NCBI RefSeq assembly: GCF_001499965.1
Contig: NZ_LQIT01000012.1
Coordinates: 186,001 to 250,000 of the forward strand
Source: Mycobacterium sp. GA-2829
GTDB lineage: Bacteria > Actinomycetota > Actinomycetes > Mycobacteriales > Mycobacteriaceae
Direction: 5' to 3'
Length of the DNA stretch: 64,000 bases
The notes under the pieces were generated by a model, which saw only the letters and a list, made by a program, of their open reading frames with translations, had not been told where the DNA came from and did no database searches. Positions 1-8,828 of this stretch are shown here, piece after piece. Every line of letters begins with the position of its first letter. Positions within the stretch are counted from its first letter, which is position 1. Both the position numbers and the translations under genes were made by a program.

Positions 1-408
1 CTCGAACTCGACCGGCAGCGCGTGCAGCCACGGCTCCCACGGCCCGGTGGTGCGGCCGCGGAAATCCGGCGCCATGTCCTCCACCACCAGCGCGCTCACC
101 AACTCCGGCCGCTGCGCGGCCAGACACCAGGAGTGCAGCCCACCCATCGAATGCCCGATCAGCGTCGCGGGCCTGCCCAGGGCCGCCACGGCGGCGCCGA
201 GTTCGGCGACGAAGTGTTCGGTGCTGATCGGATGCGCCTCCACCACATCCCGGCCGCGGTGCCAGGGCGCGTCGTAGGTGAACACCGCGCCCAGAGCCGC
301 GAGCCACGGCAGTTGGCGGCCCCACGTGCTGCCGCGGCCCATCAGTCCGTGCACCAGCACCAGCGGGGCGCCGTCACCGCCCCTGGCGGTCAACAGTGGG
401 GAGTCCAT
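1..408 (-). CDS. Alpha/beta hydrolase, C-terminus cut off by window edge (Rv3591c-like)
   Basis: The first 136 residues of an alpha/beta hydrolase, read from an ATG at 408 to the left edge with no stop. Seen: the oxyanion-loop motif HGLMG near residue 20 and the nucleophile elbow GHSMGG near residue 90, whose Ser is the expected nucleophile. The catalytic acid and His would lie beyond the edge. It is divergent from mhuD with only 38 bp between, the same arrangement as Rv3591c/Rv3592 in M. tuberculosis. The substrate cannot be told from the sequence. The family is certain; the exact start is likely because MDSPLLTARGGD fits the first beta strand. Confidence 0.85.
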   Translation of the reverse strand, partial: MDSPLLTARGGDGAPLVLVHGLMGRGSTWGRQLPWLAALGAVFTYDAPWHRGRDVVEAHPISTEHFVAELGAAVAALGRPATLIGHSMGGLHSWCLAAQRPELVSALVVEDMAPDFRGRTTGPWEPWLHALPVEFE

Positions 409-434
409 CTGCTCATCTTGCCCAGCCCAACCGG

Positions 435-440
435 TAACCT
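435..440 (+). promoter_or_regulatory. Candidate -10 box of a leaderless mhuD promoter
   Basis: TAACCT (TANNNT form) ends 6 nt before the mhuD ATG, so a transcript starting at the A of the ATG would be leaderless, as is common in mycobacteria. No purine-rich ribosome binding site is visible in the 38-bp gap. Inferred from spacing only. Confidence 0.4.
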
Positions 441-446
441 GACCCC

Positions 447-776
447 ATGTCCAGCCAGACCCCTGTGGTGAAGATCAACGCAATCGAGGTCCCGCCGAAC
501 GCCGGACCGGAGCTGGAGAAGCGGTTCGCCCACCGCGCGCACGCCGTGGACAACCAGCCCGGCTTCCTCGGCTTCCAGCTGCTACGCCCCATCAAGGGCG
601 AGAACCGCTACTTCGTCGTCACCCAGTGGGAGACCGAGGAGGCGTTCCAGGCGTGGGCGACCGGTCCGGCCATCGAGGCGCACAAGGGGCAGGCCGCCAA
701 CCCGGTCGCCACCGGCGCCTCGCTGCTGGAGTTCGAGGTCGTGCTCGACGTTGCAGGGCCCGGCGACAAGGGCTGA
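447..776 (+). CDS. mhuD: Heme-degrading monooxygenase MhuD (mycobilin-producing)
   Basis: A 109-aa ferredoxin-like ABM-domain protein, nearly collinear with M. tuberculosis MhuD (Rv3592). MhuD binds heme in the cytosol and breaks it down to iron and mycobilin, giving access to host or environmental heme iron. The residues known to matter in MhuD, Asn7, Trp66 and His75, align with N11 (VVKINAIEV), W70 (FQAWATGP) and H79 (IEAHKGQ), an offset of four caused by a slightly longer N-terminus. The heme ligand His is therefore kept and the protein should be active. It is divergent from a hydrolase, and lpqF begins before its stop, which suggests co-transcription. No iron box was recognised in the short upstream gap. 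Confidence 0.95.
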   Translation: MSSQTPVVKINAIEVPPNAGPELEKRFAHRAHAVDNQPGFLGFQLLRPIKGENRYFVVTQWETEEAFQAWATGPAIEAHKGQAANPVATGASLLEFEVVLDVAGPGDKG

Positions 777-2121
777 CGCGACGCGGCCGGTTCGCCGGGT
801 GGCCACCCTGCTGACCGCTGCCGCGCTCGTCGTCTCATCAGCAGCCGGATGCGGTCACACCTCGACCGCCCCGGCCGACGCCGCCTACGGCGCGCACATC
901 GGCACCAGTACGCCGCAGGGACTGCGCGCCAAGCAGACCATGGACATGGTCAACTCCGACTGGCCGATCGGCGACGTCAACGTCCGCACGATGGCCGTCG
1001 AGGATCAGGTCGACCACATCATCGATGCGATGGGCAACCTGTGGTGGGACCGCCCGATCACGGTCACCGGCGTGGACATCCGTGCGGGTACCGCGACGTT
1101 GCACACGCGCACCCCCTACGGCGCCGCGCAGGACGTCGAACTGCGCACCAACGACGAAGGGCTGGTCGACCGGTTCGACGTCACGCTGCTCCCGCCGGTG
1201 ATCGAGAAGTGGGCCGACATCGACGCGGTGCTCGGCAACTCGGGCGCGCGCTACTCCTACCAGGTGTCACGGGTGACCGACGGCGGCTCCTGCCAGCAGG
1301 TGGCGGGCACCAACACCGAGACCTCGCTACCGCTGGCGTCGATCTTCAAGCTCTACGTGCTGCTCGCGGTCGCGGACGCGGTCAAGACCGGCAAGGCCGG
1401 CTGGGACGACCAGCTGACGATCACCGAACGGGTCAAAGCCCTTGGCGCCGCGGGCCTCGAGGAGATGCCGCCCGGGTCGACCGTGTCGGTCCGGGAAGCC
1501 GCCCAGCAGATGATCTCCGCGAGCGACAACGCCGCCACCGACCTGCTGATCGCCCACCTCGGCCCCGGCGCCGTCGAGCGGGCGCTGGTGGCAGGCGGAC
1601 ACCACGATCCGGCGAGCATGACGCCGTTCCCGACCATGCACGAGATGTTCTCGGTCGGCTGGGGTCAGCCGGACCTGCGCGAGCAGTTCAAACAGGCCGA
1701 CCACCAGGGCCGGATCGCGCTGCTGAAGCAGACCGACGCACGCCCGTACGAACCCGATCCGACCCGCACCCACACCCCCGCCTCGGACTACGGCGCCGAG
1801 TGGTACGGCAGCGCCGCCGATATCTGCCGCGTGCACGCCGCGCTGCAGGCCTCCGCCACCGGCGCCGCCGCACCCGTGCGGGACATCCTGTCGGCGGTGC
1901 CGGGTGTGGAGCTGGACCGCGGGAAGTGGCCCTACATCGGCGCCAAGGGCGGCAACCTGCCGGGCGATCTGACGTTCTCCTGGTACGCCGTCGACCACAC
2001 CGGTCAGCCGTGGGTGGTGAGCTTCCAACTCAACTGGCCCGAGTACCGCAGCCGCACCGCGGCGGCCTGGTTGCTGTCGATCGTGCACCAGACCTTCGCG
2101 ATGGTGCCCGTCGCCGATTAG
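751..2121 (+). CDS. lpqF: Beta-lactamase-fold lipoprotein LpqF
   Basis: About 456 aa. The N-terminus has two Arg, a hydrophobic stretch and a lipobox ending SSAAGC (Cys34 from the TTG at 751), so it is predicted to be exported and lipid-anchored. The C-terminal two thirds are a serine beta-lactamase/transpeptidase-like domain: S197-x-x-K200 (ASIFK), SDN at 258-260 and a KGG element late in the chain (GAKGGN) in place of KTG. It matches Rv3593 LpqF in position and type. Whether it hydrolyses beta-lactams or acts on peptidoglycan is unknown. The start is uncertain: TTG 751 gives a proper charged n-region and overlaps mhuD by 26 nt; GTG 799 would begin right at the hydrophobic core. Confidence 0.85.
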   Translation: MQGPATRADATRPVRRVATLLTAAALVVSSAAGCGHTSTAPADAAYGAHIGTSTPQGLRAKQTMDMVNSDWPIGDVNVRTMAVEDQVDHIIDAMGNLWWDRPITVTGVDIRAGTATLHTRTPYGAAQDVELRTNDEGLVDRFDVTLLPPVIEKWADIDAVLGNSGARYSYQVSRVTDGGSCQQVAGTNTETSLPLASIFKLYVLLAVADAVKTGKAGWDDQLTITERVKALGAAGLEEMPPGSTVSVREAAQQMISASDNAATDLLIAHLGPGAVERALVAGGHHDPASMTPFPTMHEMFSVGWGQPDLREQFKQADHQGRIALLKQTDARPYEPDPTRTHTPASDYGAEWYGSAADICRVHAALQASATGAAAPVRDILSAVPGVELDRGKWPYIGAKGGNLPGDLTFSWYAVDHTGQPWVVSFQLNWPEYRSRTAAAWLLSIVHQTFAMVPVAD

Positions 2122-2684
2122 TGGGTGGACCCCTGGTGCGTCGACCGAAGCGTCCAGGCGTGCCCACGGAAGTGCAGCACGGTCCGGCTGGCCGGGGCCA
2201 CGTCGATGCGCCAGAACGACCGCGCGGGAGCGTCGAGCGCGACCAGGATCGCCGCGCGGACCACGGCCGGGTGGGTGACCGCGACGATCCTGCCGCGGCG
2301 GTCGGACAGCGTGTCCATCCAGCGGCGCACCCGCTCGATCACCGCGACCACGGACTCCCCGCCGTGCGGCGCCTGGGTCGGGTCGGTGAGCCAGATCGCC
2401 AGATCCGCGGGCTGCACCCCGCCCAACACGTCACCGCGCCACCGGCCGCAGTCCAGATCGGCCAGGAGTGGGTCGACGACAGCCTGCAGGCCCAGCAGAT
2501 CGGCCGTCTGCCTGGTGCGCTTCTCCGGGCCGCAGTAGGCGGCGTCGGTGGGGCCGAGTTCGACGCTGGCGTCGACCTGGCGGTGTCCCTGCGCGTTGAG
2601 CGGTTCGTCGGTGGGGAATCGTCCGGCCGACACGGCGTCGGTCATCGCGTGCGACACCAGCGTCAGCCGGACGACCTCACTCAC
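2118..2684 (-). CDS. Histidine-phosphatase-family protein with altered RHG motif
   Basis: A 188-aa member of the histidine phosphatase (phosphoglycerate mutase-like) superfamily. The usual LVRHG motif reads LVSHA (His12 kept, the Arg replaced by Ser); the second His (AVTHPAVVRAA) and a PHGGES segment carrying the Glu are present. The GTG at 2684 gives a GTGA overlap with the stop of cbtA, so it is translationally coupled as the last gene of the cbtBA operon. Its linkage to a cobalt transporter suggests a role in cobalamin synthesis or salvage, by analogy with CobC-type phosphatases, but the substrate is not known. It ends convergent with lpqF, sharing 4 bp. Confidence 0.85.
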   Translation of the reverse strand: MSEVVRLTLVSHAMTDAVSAGRFPTDEPLNAQGHRQVDASVELGPTDAAYCGPEKRTRQTADLLGLQAVVDPLLADLDCGRWRGDVLGGVQPADLAIWLTDPTQAPHGGESVVAVIERVRRWMDTLSDRRGRIVAVTHPAVVRAAILVALDAPARSFWRIDVAPASRTVLHFRGHAWTLRSTHQGSTH

Positions 2685-3478
2685 GTCCGCAGGGCTTCGC
2701 GGCGACCCTCGAGCAACCGGGATGCCAGCGGCGCGAACACCAGCGCGATCGTCGCCCACATGACGACCTGCGTCCCCAGCGAGTACAGCCGGAAGTCGTA
2801 GAGGACGTCGGCGGGGAAGCCCTCGTAGACGATCGTGCCCGCGTCGTCGACGAGCGGGCCGGGTGTCTCGGCGATGGTCGGCAGCACCAGCATCAGCACC
2901 GCCATCGCCAGCACGTAGGCGCCCGCGCCGGCCAGCGTGGCATTCCAGGTGCCCAACCGGTCGCGCAGCCTCCGACCGAGGTAAACCGCGCCGACGAACA
3001 GCGCCGCCGACAGGACGACCAGCAGCAGGTAGAGCAGGGTGCGCTGCCGCAGGGTCTCGTCGAGGCTCAGGGCCGGTGGGCTGGCCGGGTACTTCAGCGA
3101 CGGCACCACGTACAGGCTCAGCAGCATGCCGCCCGCGATGTACAGCGACAGCAGCCGCGCCGACACATTGCCCACGCGGCCGTAGGCGACCGCGAAGACG
3201 ATCGCGAACAGCGCGCCCATGGCCACGCTGAACGCGAGCATGCCGAAGCCGAGGCCGACGTTGGCCTGTACGGCGCGGGAGAACCCGCCGCCGTCCTCGT
3301 GGCTGTGGCTGTGACCGCCCGCGGCGTGGGCGATCGCCTCACGCGCGGCGCCGATGCCCTCCTCGTAACCGATGGCCTTCTCGACGGCCGGTTCGACGAA
3401 GATGCGCGCGAACACGAACGCCACGACGGCACCGCAGACGCCGGCCAACAGGCCGCGTCCGATGATGTGTTTCTCCAT
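2681..3478 (-). CDS. cbtA: CbtA-type cobalt transporter membrane subunit
   Basis: A 265-aa integral membrane protein with several hydrophobic segments and a His-rich loop (HAAGGHSHSHED, about residues 51-62), typical of CbtA. CbtA and CbtB form a secondary cobalt uptake system described in bacteria that make cobalamin, and are commonly under B12 riboswitch control. Both points hold here: cbtB lies 27 bp upstream and a cobalamin riboswitch precedes it. The His cluster is the likely metal-binding site. The ATG at 3478 has a plausible purine-rich upstream region. The downstream phosphatase-like gene overlaps by 4 nt. Confidence 0.88.
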   Translation of the reverse strand: MEKHIIGRGLLAGVCGAVVAFVFARIFVEPAVEKAIGYEEGIGAAREAIAHAAGGHSHSHEDGGGFSRAVQANVGLGFGMLAFSVAMGALFAIVFAVAYGRVGNVSARLLSLYIAGGMLLSLYVVPSLKYPASPPALSLDETLRQRTLLYLLLVVLSAALFVGAVYLGRRLRDRLGTWNATLAGAGAYVLAMAVLMLVLPTIAETPGPLVDDAGTIVYEGFPADVLYDFRLYSLGTQVVMWATIALVFAPLASRLLEGRREALRT

Positions 3479-3505
3479 GTTGACTTGTCTTCTCCCCGCC
3501 GCGCG

Positions 3506-3721
3506 TCAGTGGCAGGGGAAGCCGAGGAGATGGCGTGCGTCGTGGATGAACTCGTGCACGGCGGTGTTGTCGCCGAAGACCGACGTCGCGCCCTGATCGA
3601 AGCCGAGGAAGTAGAGCACCAGCAGCGCGAGGAATGCGGTGGCGGACAGCCACACCGCGGCACGCGTGGCCGACAGGTCGATGGCCGGTACCCGGGTCTT
3701 CTGAGCTTGCGGTGACGTCAT
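3506..3721 (-). CDS. cbtB: CbtB-type cobalt transporter small subunit
   Basis: A 71-aa protein with one membrane span (about residues 22-42) followed by a short His-rich tail (HEFIHDARH and a terminal PCH). This is the standard CbtB layout, with the tail giving metal-binding His residues next to the membrane. The ATG at 3721 follows GGAAAGGACC, a reasonable ribosome binding site. It is the first gene of the cbtB-cbtA-phosphatase operon and sits directly behind a cobalamin riboswitch, so it should be shut off when cobalamin is plentiful. Confidence 0.88.
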   Translation of the reverse strand: MTSPQAQKTRVPAIDLSATRAAVWLSATAFLALLVLYFLGFDQGATSVFGDNTAVHEFIHDARHLLGFPCH

Positions 3722-3741
3722 TGGGGGGTCCTTTCCGGGAT

Positions 3742-3851
3742 TGCGCGTCCCGAGTGGGGTGAAGCAGGCGTCGGGTCTGACTCTCACAGTGGCGCGACCG
3801 TTCTGGATTCTCACCAGATTCCTTCGCCTGCCGATTACATCGCACATCCTA
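3742..3851 (-). promoter_or_regulatory. Cobalamin riboswitch controlling cbtB-cbtA
   Basis: Read on the minus strand, the leader contains the conserved B12-box core: AATCTGGTGAGAATCCAG, then a short linker, then GCGCCACTGTGA (rc of about 3784-3818), followed by AGTCAGACCCGACG. The CTGG/CCAG pair and the GCCACTGTGA element are hallmarks of cobalamin riboswitches. It ends about 20 nt before the cbtB ATG, near its ribosome binding site, consistent with translational control. The outer limits are approximate because the P1 stem was not folded. Confidence 0.88.
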
Positions 3852-3894
3852 AGCACGGCGCGCGGGAATCGCGCCCCCACCCTGGCCGGGGAAC

Positions 3895-3932
3895 GCGAAC
3901 GGGCGGCCACCGTGAGGTGACCGCCCGTTCGC
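3895..3932 (-). terminator. Hairpin terminator after clpC1
   Basis: Arms of 16 nt at 3895-3910 and 3917-3932 pair along their full length with one G-T wobble, around a 6-nt loop. The hairpin lies 10 bp past the clpC1 stop and before the cbtB riboswitch leader, so it separates the two minus-strand units. There is no U-tract, which is normal for mycobacterial terminators. Confidence 0.75.
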
Positions 3933-3941
3933 GATTCGGCG

Positions 3942-6485
3942 TTACTCGGCTGCGCTCGGCGCACCGGCGGCGCCGGCCTGCGCCAGATCCGGCACCGCGG
4001 GCTGCGACGGCTTCGGTCCACCGCTGAAGGTGAACTTGGCGTCCTCGCCCTGACCTTCGCCGTCCCAGTTCTCCACGTCGACCGTGATGTGCTGGCCGGG
4101 GCCGATCTCCTCGAAGAGGATCTTCTCCGACAGCTGATCCTCGATCTCGCGCTGGATGGTGCGACGCAGCGGTCGCGCACCGAGCACGGGATCGAAGCCA
4201 CGCTTGGCCAGCAGCGCCTTCGCCTTCGGCGTCAGCTCCATCGTCATGTCCTTGGCCCGCAGCTGGTTGCCGACCCGGCCGATCATCAGGTCGACCATCT
4301 TGATGATCTCGTCCTGCGTGAGCTGGTGGAACACGATGATGTCGTCGATGCGGTTGAGGAACTCCGGGCGGAAGTGCTTCTTCAGCTCGTCGTTGACCTT
4401 CTGCTTCATCCGCTCGTAGTTGTTCTCCCCGCCGCCCTGGCTGAAGCCCAGGCCGACGGCCTTGCTGATGTCGCTCGTACCGAGGTTCGAGGTGAAGATC
4501 AGCACGGTGTTCTTGAAGTCGACCGTGCGGCCCTGACCGTCGGTGAGGCGGCCGTCCTCGAGGACCTGCAGGAGGCTGTTGTAGATCTCCTGGTGGGCCT
4601 TCTCGATCTCGTCGAACAGCACGACGCTGAACGGCTTGCGGCGCACCTTCTCGGTGAGCTGGCCGCCCTCTTCGTAGCCGACGTACCCCGGAGGGGCACC
4701 GAACAGCCGCGACGCGGTGAAGCGGTCGTGGAACTCACCCATGTCGATCTGGATGAGCGCGTCGTCGTCGCCGAACAGGAAGTTGGCCAGCGCCTTGGAC
4801 AGCTCGGTCTTACCGACACCGGACGGGCCGGCGAAGATGAACGAACCCGACGGGCGCTTGGGGTCCTTCAGACCGGCGCGGGTGCGGCGGATCGCCTTCG
4901 AGACGGCCTTGACGGCGTCCTCCTGGCCGATGATCCGCTTGTGCAGCTCGTCCTCCATGCGCAGCAGCCGAGTCGTCTCCTCCTCGGTCAGCTTGAACAC
5001 GGGGATACCGGTCCAGTTGCCCAGCACCTCGGCGATCTGCTCGTCGTCGACCTCGGCCACGACGTCGAGATCACCTGAACGCCACTGCTTCTCGCGCTCG
5101 GCGCGCTGCGCGACCAGCTGCTTCTCCTTGTCGCGCAGATTGGCGGCCTTCTCGAAGTCCTGCGCGTCGATCGCGGACTCCTTCTCCCGGCGGGCGTCGG
5201 CGATCTTCTCGTCGAATTCGCGCAGGTCTGGCGGAGCGGTCATCCGGCGGATCCGCATCCGGGCGCCGGCCTCGTCGATCAGGTCGATGGCCTTGTCCGG
5301 CAGGAACCGGTCGTTGATGTAGCGGTCGGCCAGCGTCGCGGCGGCCACCATCGCGCTGTCGGTGATCGAGACCCGGTGGTGCGCCTCGTACCGGTCGCGC
5401 AGACCCTTGAGGATCTCGATGGTGTGCTCGACGGTCGGCTCGCCCACCTGCACCGGCTGGAAGCGGCGCTCCAGGGCGGCGTCCTTCTCGATGTACTTGC
5501 GGTACTCGTCGAGGGTGGTCGCGCCGATGGTCTGCAGCTCACCGCGGGCCAGCTTCGGCTTGAGGATGCTCGCGGCGTCGATCGCGCCCTCGGCGGCACC
5601 CGCGCCGACGAGCGTGTGCAGCTCGTCGATGAACAGGATGATGTCGCCGCGGGTGTTGATCTCCTTGAGCACCTTCTTGAGGCGTTCCTCGAAGTCACCG
5701 CGGTAGCGGCTGCCCGCGACCAGCGAACCCAGGTCGAGGGTGTAGAGCTGCTTGTCCTTCAGTGTCTCCGGCACCTCACCGTGCACGATCGCCTGCGCGA
5801 GGCCCTCGACGACGGCGGTCTTGCCGACGCCGGGCTCGCCGATCAGCACCGGGTTGTTCTTGGTGCGGCGGCTCAGCACCTGCATGACCCGCTCGATTTC
5901 CTTCTCGCGGCCGATGACCGGATCGAGCTTGCCCTCCATCGCGGCCGCGGTCAGGTTGCGGCCGAACTGGTCGAGGACCAGCGAGGTCGAGGGGTTGCCG
6001 GACTCGCCGCCGCGGCCACCGGTGCCGGCTTCCGCGGACTCCTTGCCCTGGTAGCCGCTCAGCAGCTGGATGACCTGCTGGCGCACCCGCGTCAGCTCGG
6101 CGCCGAGCTTCACGAGGACCTGGGCGGCGACACCCTCACCTTCGCGGATCAGGCCGAGCAGGATGTGCTCGGTGCCGATGTAGTTGTGGCCGAGCTGCAG
6201 CGCCTCGCGCAGGGACAGCTCGAGCACCTTCTTGGCGCGCGGGGTGAAGGGGATGTGGCCCGACGGCGCCTGCTGGCCCTGGCCGATGATCTCCTCGACC
6301 TGGCTGCGCACACCTTCCAGGGAGATGCCGAGCGACTCGAGCGACTTGGCCGCTACACCCTCGCCCTCGTGAATGAGTCCCAGCAGGATGTGCTCGGTGC
6401 CGATGTAATTGTGGTTGAGCATCCGGGCTTCTTCCTGAGCCAGGACGACAACCCGACGCGCACGGTCGGTGAATCTTTCGAACAT
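3942..6485 (-). CDS. clpC1: ATP-dependent Clp protease ATP-binding subunit ClpC1
   Basis: An 847-aa AAA+ unfoldase that feeds substrates to ClpP1P2, essential in M. tuberculosis (Rv3596c) and the target of cyclomarin, ecumicin and lassomycin. Domains in order: two Clp-N repeats (each with [14 protein letters not shown]), D1 ATPase with Walker [10 protein letters not shown] and Walker B LFIDELHT, a UVR-containing middle region ([11 protein letters not shown]), D2 ATPase with GPSGVGKTE and LFDEIEKAH, and a short Pro/Ala-rich tail. Its length equals that of the family. It is transcribed alone: a 289-bp gap upstream and a strong hairpin downstream. A ClgR operator would be expected upstream but no convincing match to its palindrome was found. 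Confidence 0.97.
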   Translation of the reverse strand: MFERFTDRARRVVVLAQEEARMLNHNYIGTEHILLGLIHEGEGVAAKSLESLGISLEGVRSQVEEIIGQGQQAPSGHIPFTPRAKKVLELSLREALQLGHNYIGTEHILLGLIREGEGVAAQVLVKLGAELTRVRQQVIQLLSGYQGKESAEAGTGGRGGESGNPSTSLVLDQFGRNLTAAAMEGKLDPVIGREKEIERVMQVLSRRTKNNPVLIGEPGVGKTAVVEGLAQAIVHGEVPETLKDKQLYTLDLGSLVAGSRYRGDFEERLKKVLKEINTRGDIILFIDELHTLVGAGAAEGAIDAASILKPKLARGELQTIGATTLDEYRKYIEKDAALERRFQPVQVGEPTVEHTIEILKGLRDRYEAHHRVSITDSAMVAAATLADRYINDRFLPDKAIDLIDEAGARMRIRRMTAPPDLREFDEKIADARREKESAIDAQDFEKAANLRDKEKQLVAQRAEREKQWRSGDLDVVAEVDDEQIAEVLGNWTGIPVFKLTEEETTRLLRMEDELHKRIIGQEDAVKAVSKAIRRTRAGLKDPKRPSGSFIFAGPSGVGKTELSKALANFLFGDDDALIQIDMGEFHDRFTASRLFGAPPGYVGYEEGGQLTEKVRRKPFSVVLFDEIEKAHQEIYNSLLQVLEDGRLTDGQGRTVDFKNTVLIFTSNLGTSDISKAVGLGFSQGGGENNYERMKQKVNDELKKHFRPEFLNRIDDIIVFHQLTQDEIIKMVDLMIGRVGNQLRAKDMTMELTPKAKALLAKRGFDPVLGARPLRRTIQREIEDQLSEKILFEEIGPGQHITVDVENWDGEGQGEDAKFTFSGGPKPSQPAVPDLAQAGAAGAPSAAE

Positions 6486-6774
6486 CCGTGGTTACCTGCT
6501 CTCCATCGCATAGGTGGCGTACGCGGTCCTGAGCACTTCACCGAACTGCGGTACACCTGCCGTCCACTCTATCGGGCGGCTGCAGCGAGCGTCGTGGTTG
6601 GCGGTCCGTACCGCCCTGCTCTGCGCTGCTGACCATCCCAACGCCGCAGCTGGGCGATTCGTTTCCGGCCGAGGCCGCCGATCGGTTCGCCACCAGCGAA
6701 AGTCTCACCCACCTGCGATGGAGACACGAACGGGCAACGCGCGAACGCGTTGCCCGGGTACCAGCCGGTGAAGC
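6486..6774. other. Intergenic region: clpC1 leader/promoter and lsr2 terminator
   Basis: A 289-bp gap between lsr2 and clpC1, both on the minus strand. Apart from the hairpin at 6731-6756 no gene or repeat is seen. It must contain the clpC1 promoter and leader. A CGC-N7-GCG near 6508-6520 was considered as a ClgR-type site but its spacing does not fit. Confidence 0.5.
6731..6756 (-). terminator. Hairpin terminator after lsr2
   Basis: Perfect 11-bp stem (6731-6741 with 6746-6756) closed by a 4-nt loop that reads UUCG in the minus-strand RNA. It lies 19 bp after the lsr2 stop, with no U-tract. Confidence 0.75.
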
Positions 6775-7116
6775 CTAGGTGGCGGCGTGGAAAGCGTCGA
6801 TGACGTCGGCGGGGATGCGGCCGCGCGTCGAGACGTTGTGGCCGTTGCGCCTGGCCCATTCCCGGATGGCCGCGCTCTGTTCGCGATCGATCACGCCGCG
6901 GCCCTTGGTCGGACCCGTGGCCCGGCCCCGCCGGCGACCGCCGACACGCCGTCCGGCGTCGACCCACTGCTTGAGGTCTTCGCGTAGTTTCTTGGCGTTC
7001 TTGCTGGACAGGTCGATCTCGTAGCTGACTCCGTCGAGACCGAATTCAACCGTTTCGTCGGCGGTACCCTCACCGTCGAAATCATCGACCAACGTGACGG
7101 TGACTTTTTTCGCCAT
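6775..7116 (-). CDS. lsr2: Nucleoid-associated protein Lsr2
   Basis: A 113-aa H-NS-like protein that bridges DNA and silences AT-rich, often horizontally acquired genes; it also influences cell-surface lipids and virulence loci in mycobacteria. The N-terminal half (about 1-50) is the oligomerisation domain. The middle is very Arg-rich ([15 protein letters not shown]), and the C-terminal AT-hook-like domain keeps the minor-groove binding motif R98-G99-R100 ([10 protein letters not shown]). Length and order match Rv3597c. It follows lysS by 114 bp on the same strand and ends in its own hairpin, so it may be made both from its own promoter and by read-through. Confidence 0.97.
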   Translation of the reverse strand: MAKKVTVTLVDDFDGEGTADETVEFGLDGVSYEIDLSSKNAKKLREDLKQWVDAGRRVGGRRRGRATGPTKGRGVIDREQSAAIREWARRNGHNVSTRGRIPADVIDAFHAAT

Positions 7117-7230
7117 CAGTTCACACGGACCCTTCTACCTGCGCTTGGTGGATAGTTTCGGCTACCGAATCTCGGCTTCCAATGTGCCATATGAACCTAC
7201 ACCATTCAACAACGCGCCAATCACAGAAGT

Positions 7231-8748
7231 TCAGTTGCCGTGACGCCGAACAATCGGGAAGAGAATTGTCTCTCTAATTGACAGGCCGGTCAGGGCCATC
7301 AACAACCGGTCAATGCCCATTCCGGTCCCCGTGGTCGGCGGCATCCCGTACTCCAAAGCCGTCAGGAAATCGTCGTCGAGAACCATTGCCTCGTCGTCCC
7401 CGGCGGCCGCGGCGCGCGCTTGTGCCTCGAATCGCTCCCGTTGGATTATCGGATCGATCAGTTCGGAATAGCCGGTCGCCAACTCGAACTTGCGGACATA
7501 GAGATCCCACTTCTCGGTCACCCCGGGAATGCTGCGGTGCGAGCGGGTCAGCGGCGTCGTCTCCACCGGGAAGTCACGAACGAAGGTCGGCGCCCACAGG
7601 CCCTCACCCACGGTGTGTTCCCAAAGTTCTTCGACCAATTTCCCGTGGCCGTAGCCGCGGTCCCGCGGCAATTCCAGGCCGAGCCGGTCGGCGATGCGCC
7701 AGAGTTCGTCGGCGGGCGTCTCCGGGGTGATCTCCTCGCCCAACGCCGCCGACAGCGAGGGATACATTTCCACCGTGTCCCACTCGCCGTCGAGGTCATA
7801 GACGGTGCCATCCGCCAATGGCACCTGGCGGGTGCCGATCGCCTCGTCGGCGACTTCCTGAATTACTTCGCGCGTCGTGACCGCGGAATCGTTGTAGTCG
7901 CCGTAAGCCTGATATGTCTCCAGCATCGCGAATTCCGGTGAATGTGTGGAATCGATACCTTCGTTACGGAAGTTGCGATTGAGCTCGAAGACCCTCTCGA
8001 ATCCGCCCACCAACGCGCGCTTGAGGAACAGCTCCGGGGCGATACGCAGATACAGGTCCACGTCGAGGGCATTCGAGTGCGTGACGAACGGGCGCGCCGC
8101 GGCACCGCCGGCCAGCGTCTGCAGCATCGGGGTCTCGATCTCGAGGAAGCCGCGCCGTTCCAGCGCATTGCGCAACGCCCGCACCACGGCCACCCGCTGA
8201 CGCGCGATGGTGCGCGCCTCCGGTCGGACGATCAGGTCGACGTAGCGCTGCCGCACCCGCGCCTCCTCGCTCATCTCCTTGTGCGCGACCGGCAGCGGGC
8301 GCAGCGCCTTGGAGATGATTTGCCAGAAATCGGCGAGCACAGAGAGCTCCCCGCGGCGCGAACTGATGACCTGTCCGCGCACGAAAACGATGTCACCCAG
8401 GTCGATGTCGGCTTTCCACTTGTCCAGCGAATCCTGCCCCACCTCCGCCAGGCTGATCATCGCCTGTAACTGGGTGCCGTCCCCCTCCTGGAGGGTGGCG
8501 AAACAGAGCTTGCCGGAGTTGCGCGCGAACACCACCCGGCCCGCGATGCCGACGATGTCGCCGGTCTGGGTGTCGACCGGCAGGTCGGGGTAGGCGGCCC
8601 GGATCTCGGCGAGGGTGTGGGTGCGGTCCACGGCGACCGGGTAGGGGTCGCGGCCCTCGGCCAGCAGACGCTCCCGCTTGGCCTGACGAATACGGAACTG
8701 TTCGGGAATGTCAGGGTCGTTGTCGGGCGCGTTTACTGGGGCATTCAC
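7231..8748 (-). CDS. lysS: Lysyl-tRNA synthetase (class II)
   Basis: A 505-aa cytosolic enzyme charging tRNA-Lys. It has an N-terminal OB-fold anticodon-binding domain (about 60-170) and a class II catalytic core with motif 1 around [11 protein letters not shown], motif 2 [14 protein letters not shown] and motif 3 [11 protein letters not shown]. It aligns along its whole length with M. tuberculosis LysS1 (Rv3598c, 505 aa). The GTG at 8748 ([10 protein letters not shown]) was preferred over more upstream starts because it gives the family length. It is followed by lsr2 on the same strand and is divergent from the D-serine-dehydratase-like gene. No T-box was seen upstream. Confidence 0.96.
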   Translation of the reverse strand: MNAPVNAPDNDPDIPEQFRIRQAKRERLLAEGRDPYPVAVDRTHTLAEIRAAYPDLPVDTQTGDIVGIAGRVVFARNSGKLCFATLQEGDGTQLQAMISLAEVGQDSLDKWKADIDLGDIVFVRGQVISSRRGELSVLADFWQIISKALRPLPVAHKEMSEEARVRQRYVDLIVRPEARTIARQRVAVVRALRNALERRGFLEIETPMLQTLAGGAAARPFVTHSNALDVDLYLRIAPELFLKRALVGGFERVFELNRNFRNEGIDSTHSPEFAMLETYQAYGDYNDSAVTTREVIQEVADEAIGTRQVPLADGTVYDLDGEWDTVEMYPSLSAALGEEITPETPADELWRIADRLGLELPRDRGYGHGKLVEELWEHTVGEGLWAPTFVRDFPVETTPLTRSHRSIPGVTEKWDLYVRKFELATGYSELIDPIIQRERFEAQARAAAAGDDEAMVLDDDFLTALEYGMPPTTGTGMGIDRLLMALTGLSIRETILFPIVRRHGN

Positions 8749-8828
8749 GGGATGCCAGCCTATCGCGGTATCGATGGCCGCCCGCACGCCGTGACCACGC
8801 GCGTACCGCCGACGCCTTTAATGAACCA

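Noticed and set aside
849..2801. 650-codon plus-strand frame overlapping lpqF and the phosphatase gene
   Set aside because: Arg/Gly-rich shadow with no recognisable domain; it runs through two genes with clear motifs.
6508..6520. CGC-N7-GCG considered as a ClgR operator for clpC1
   Set aside because: The known ClgR palindrome has five bases between the half-sites; the spacing and flanks here do not fit.
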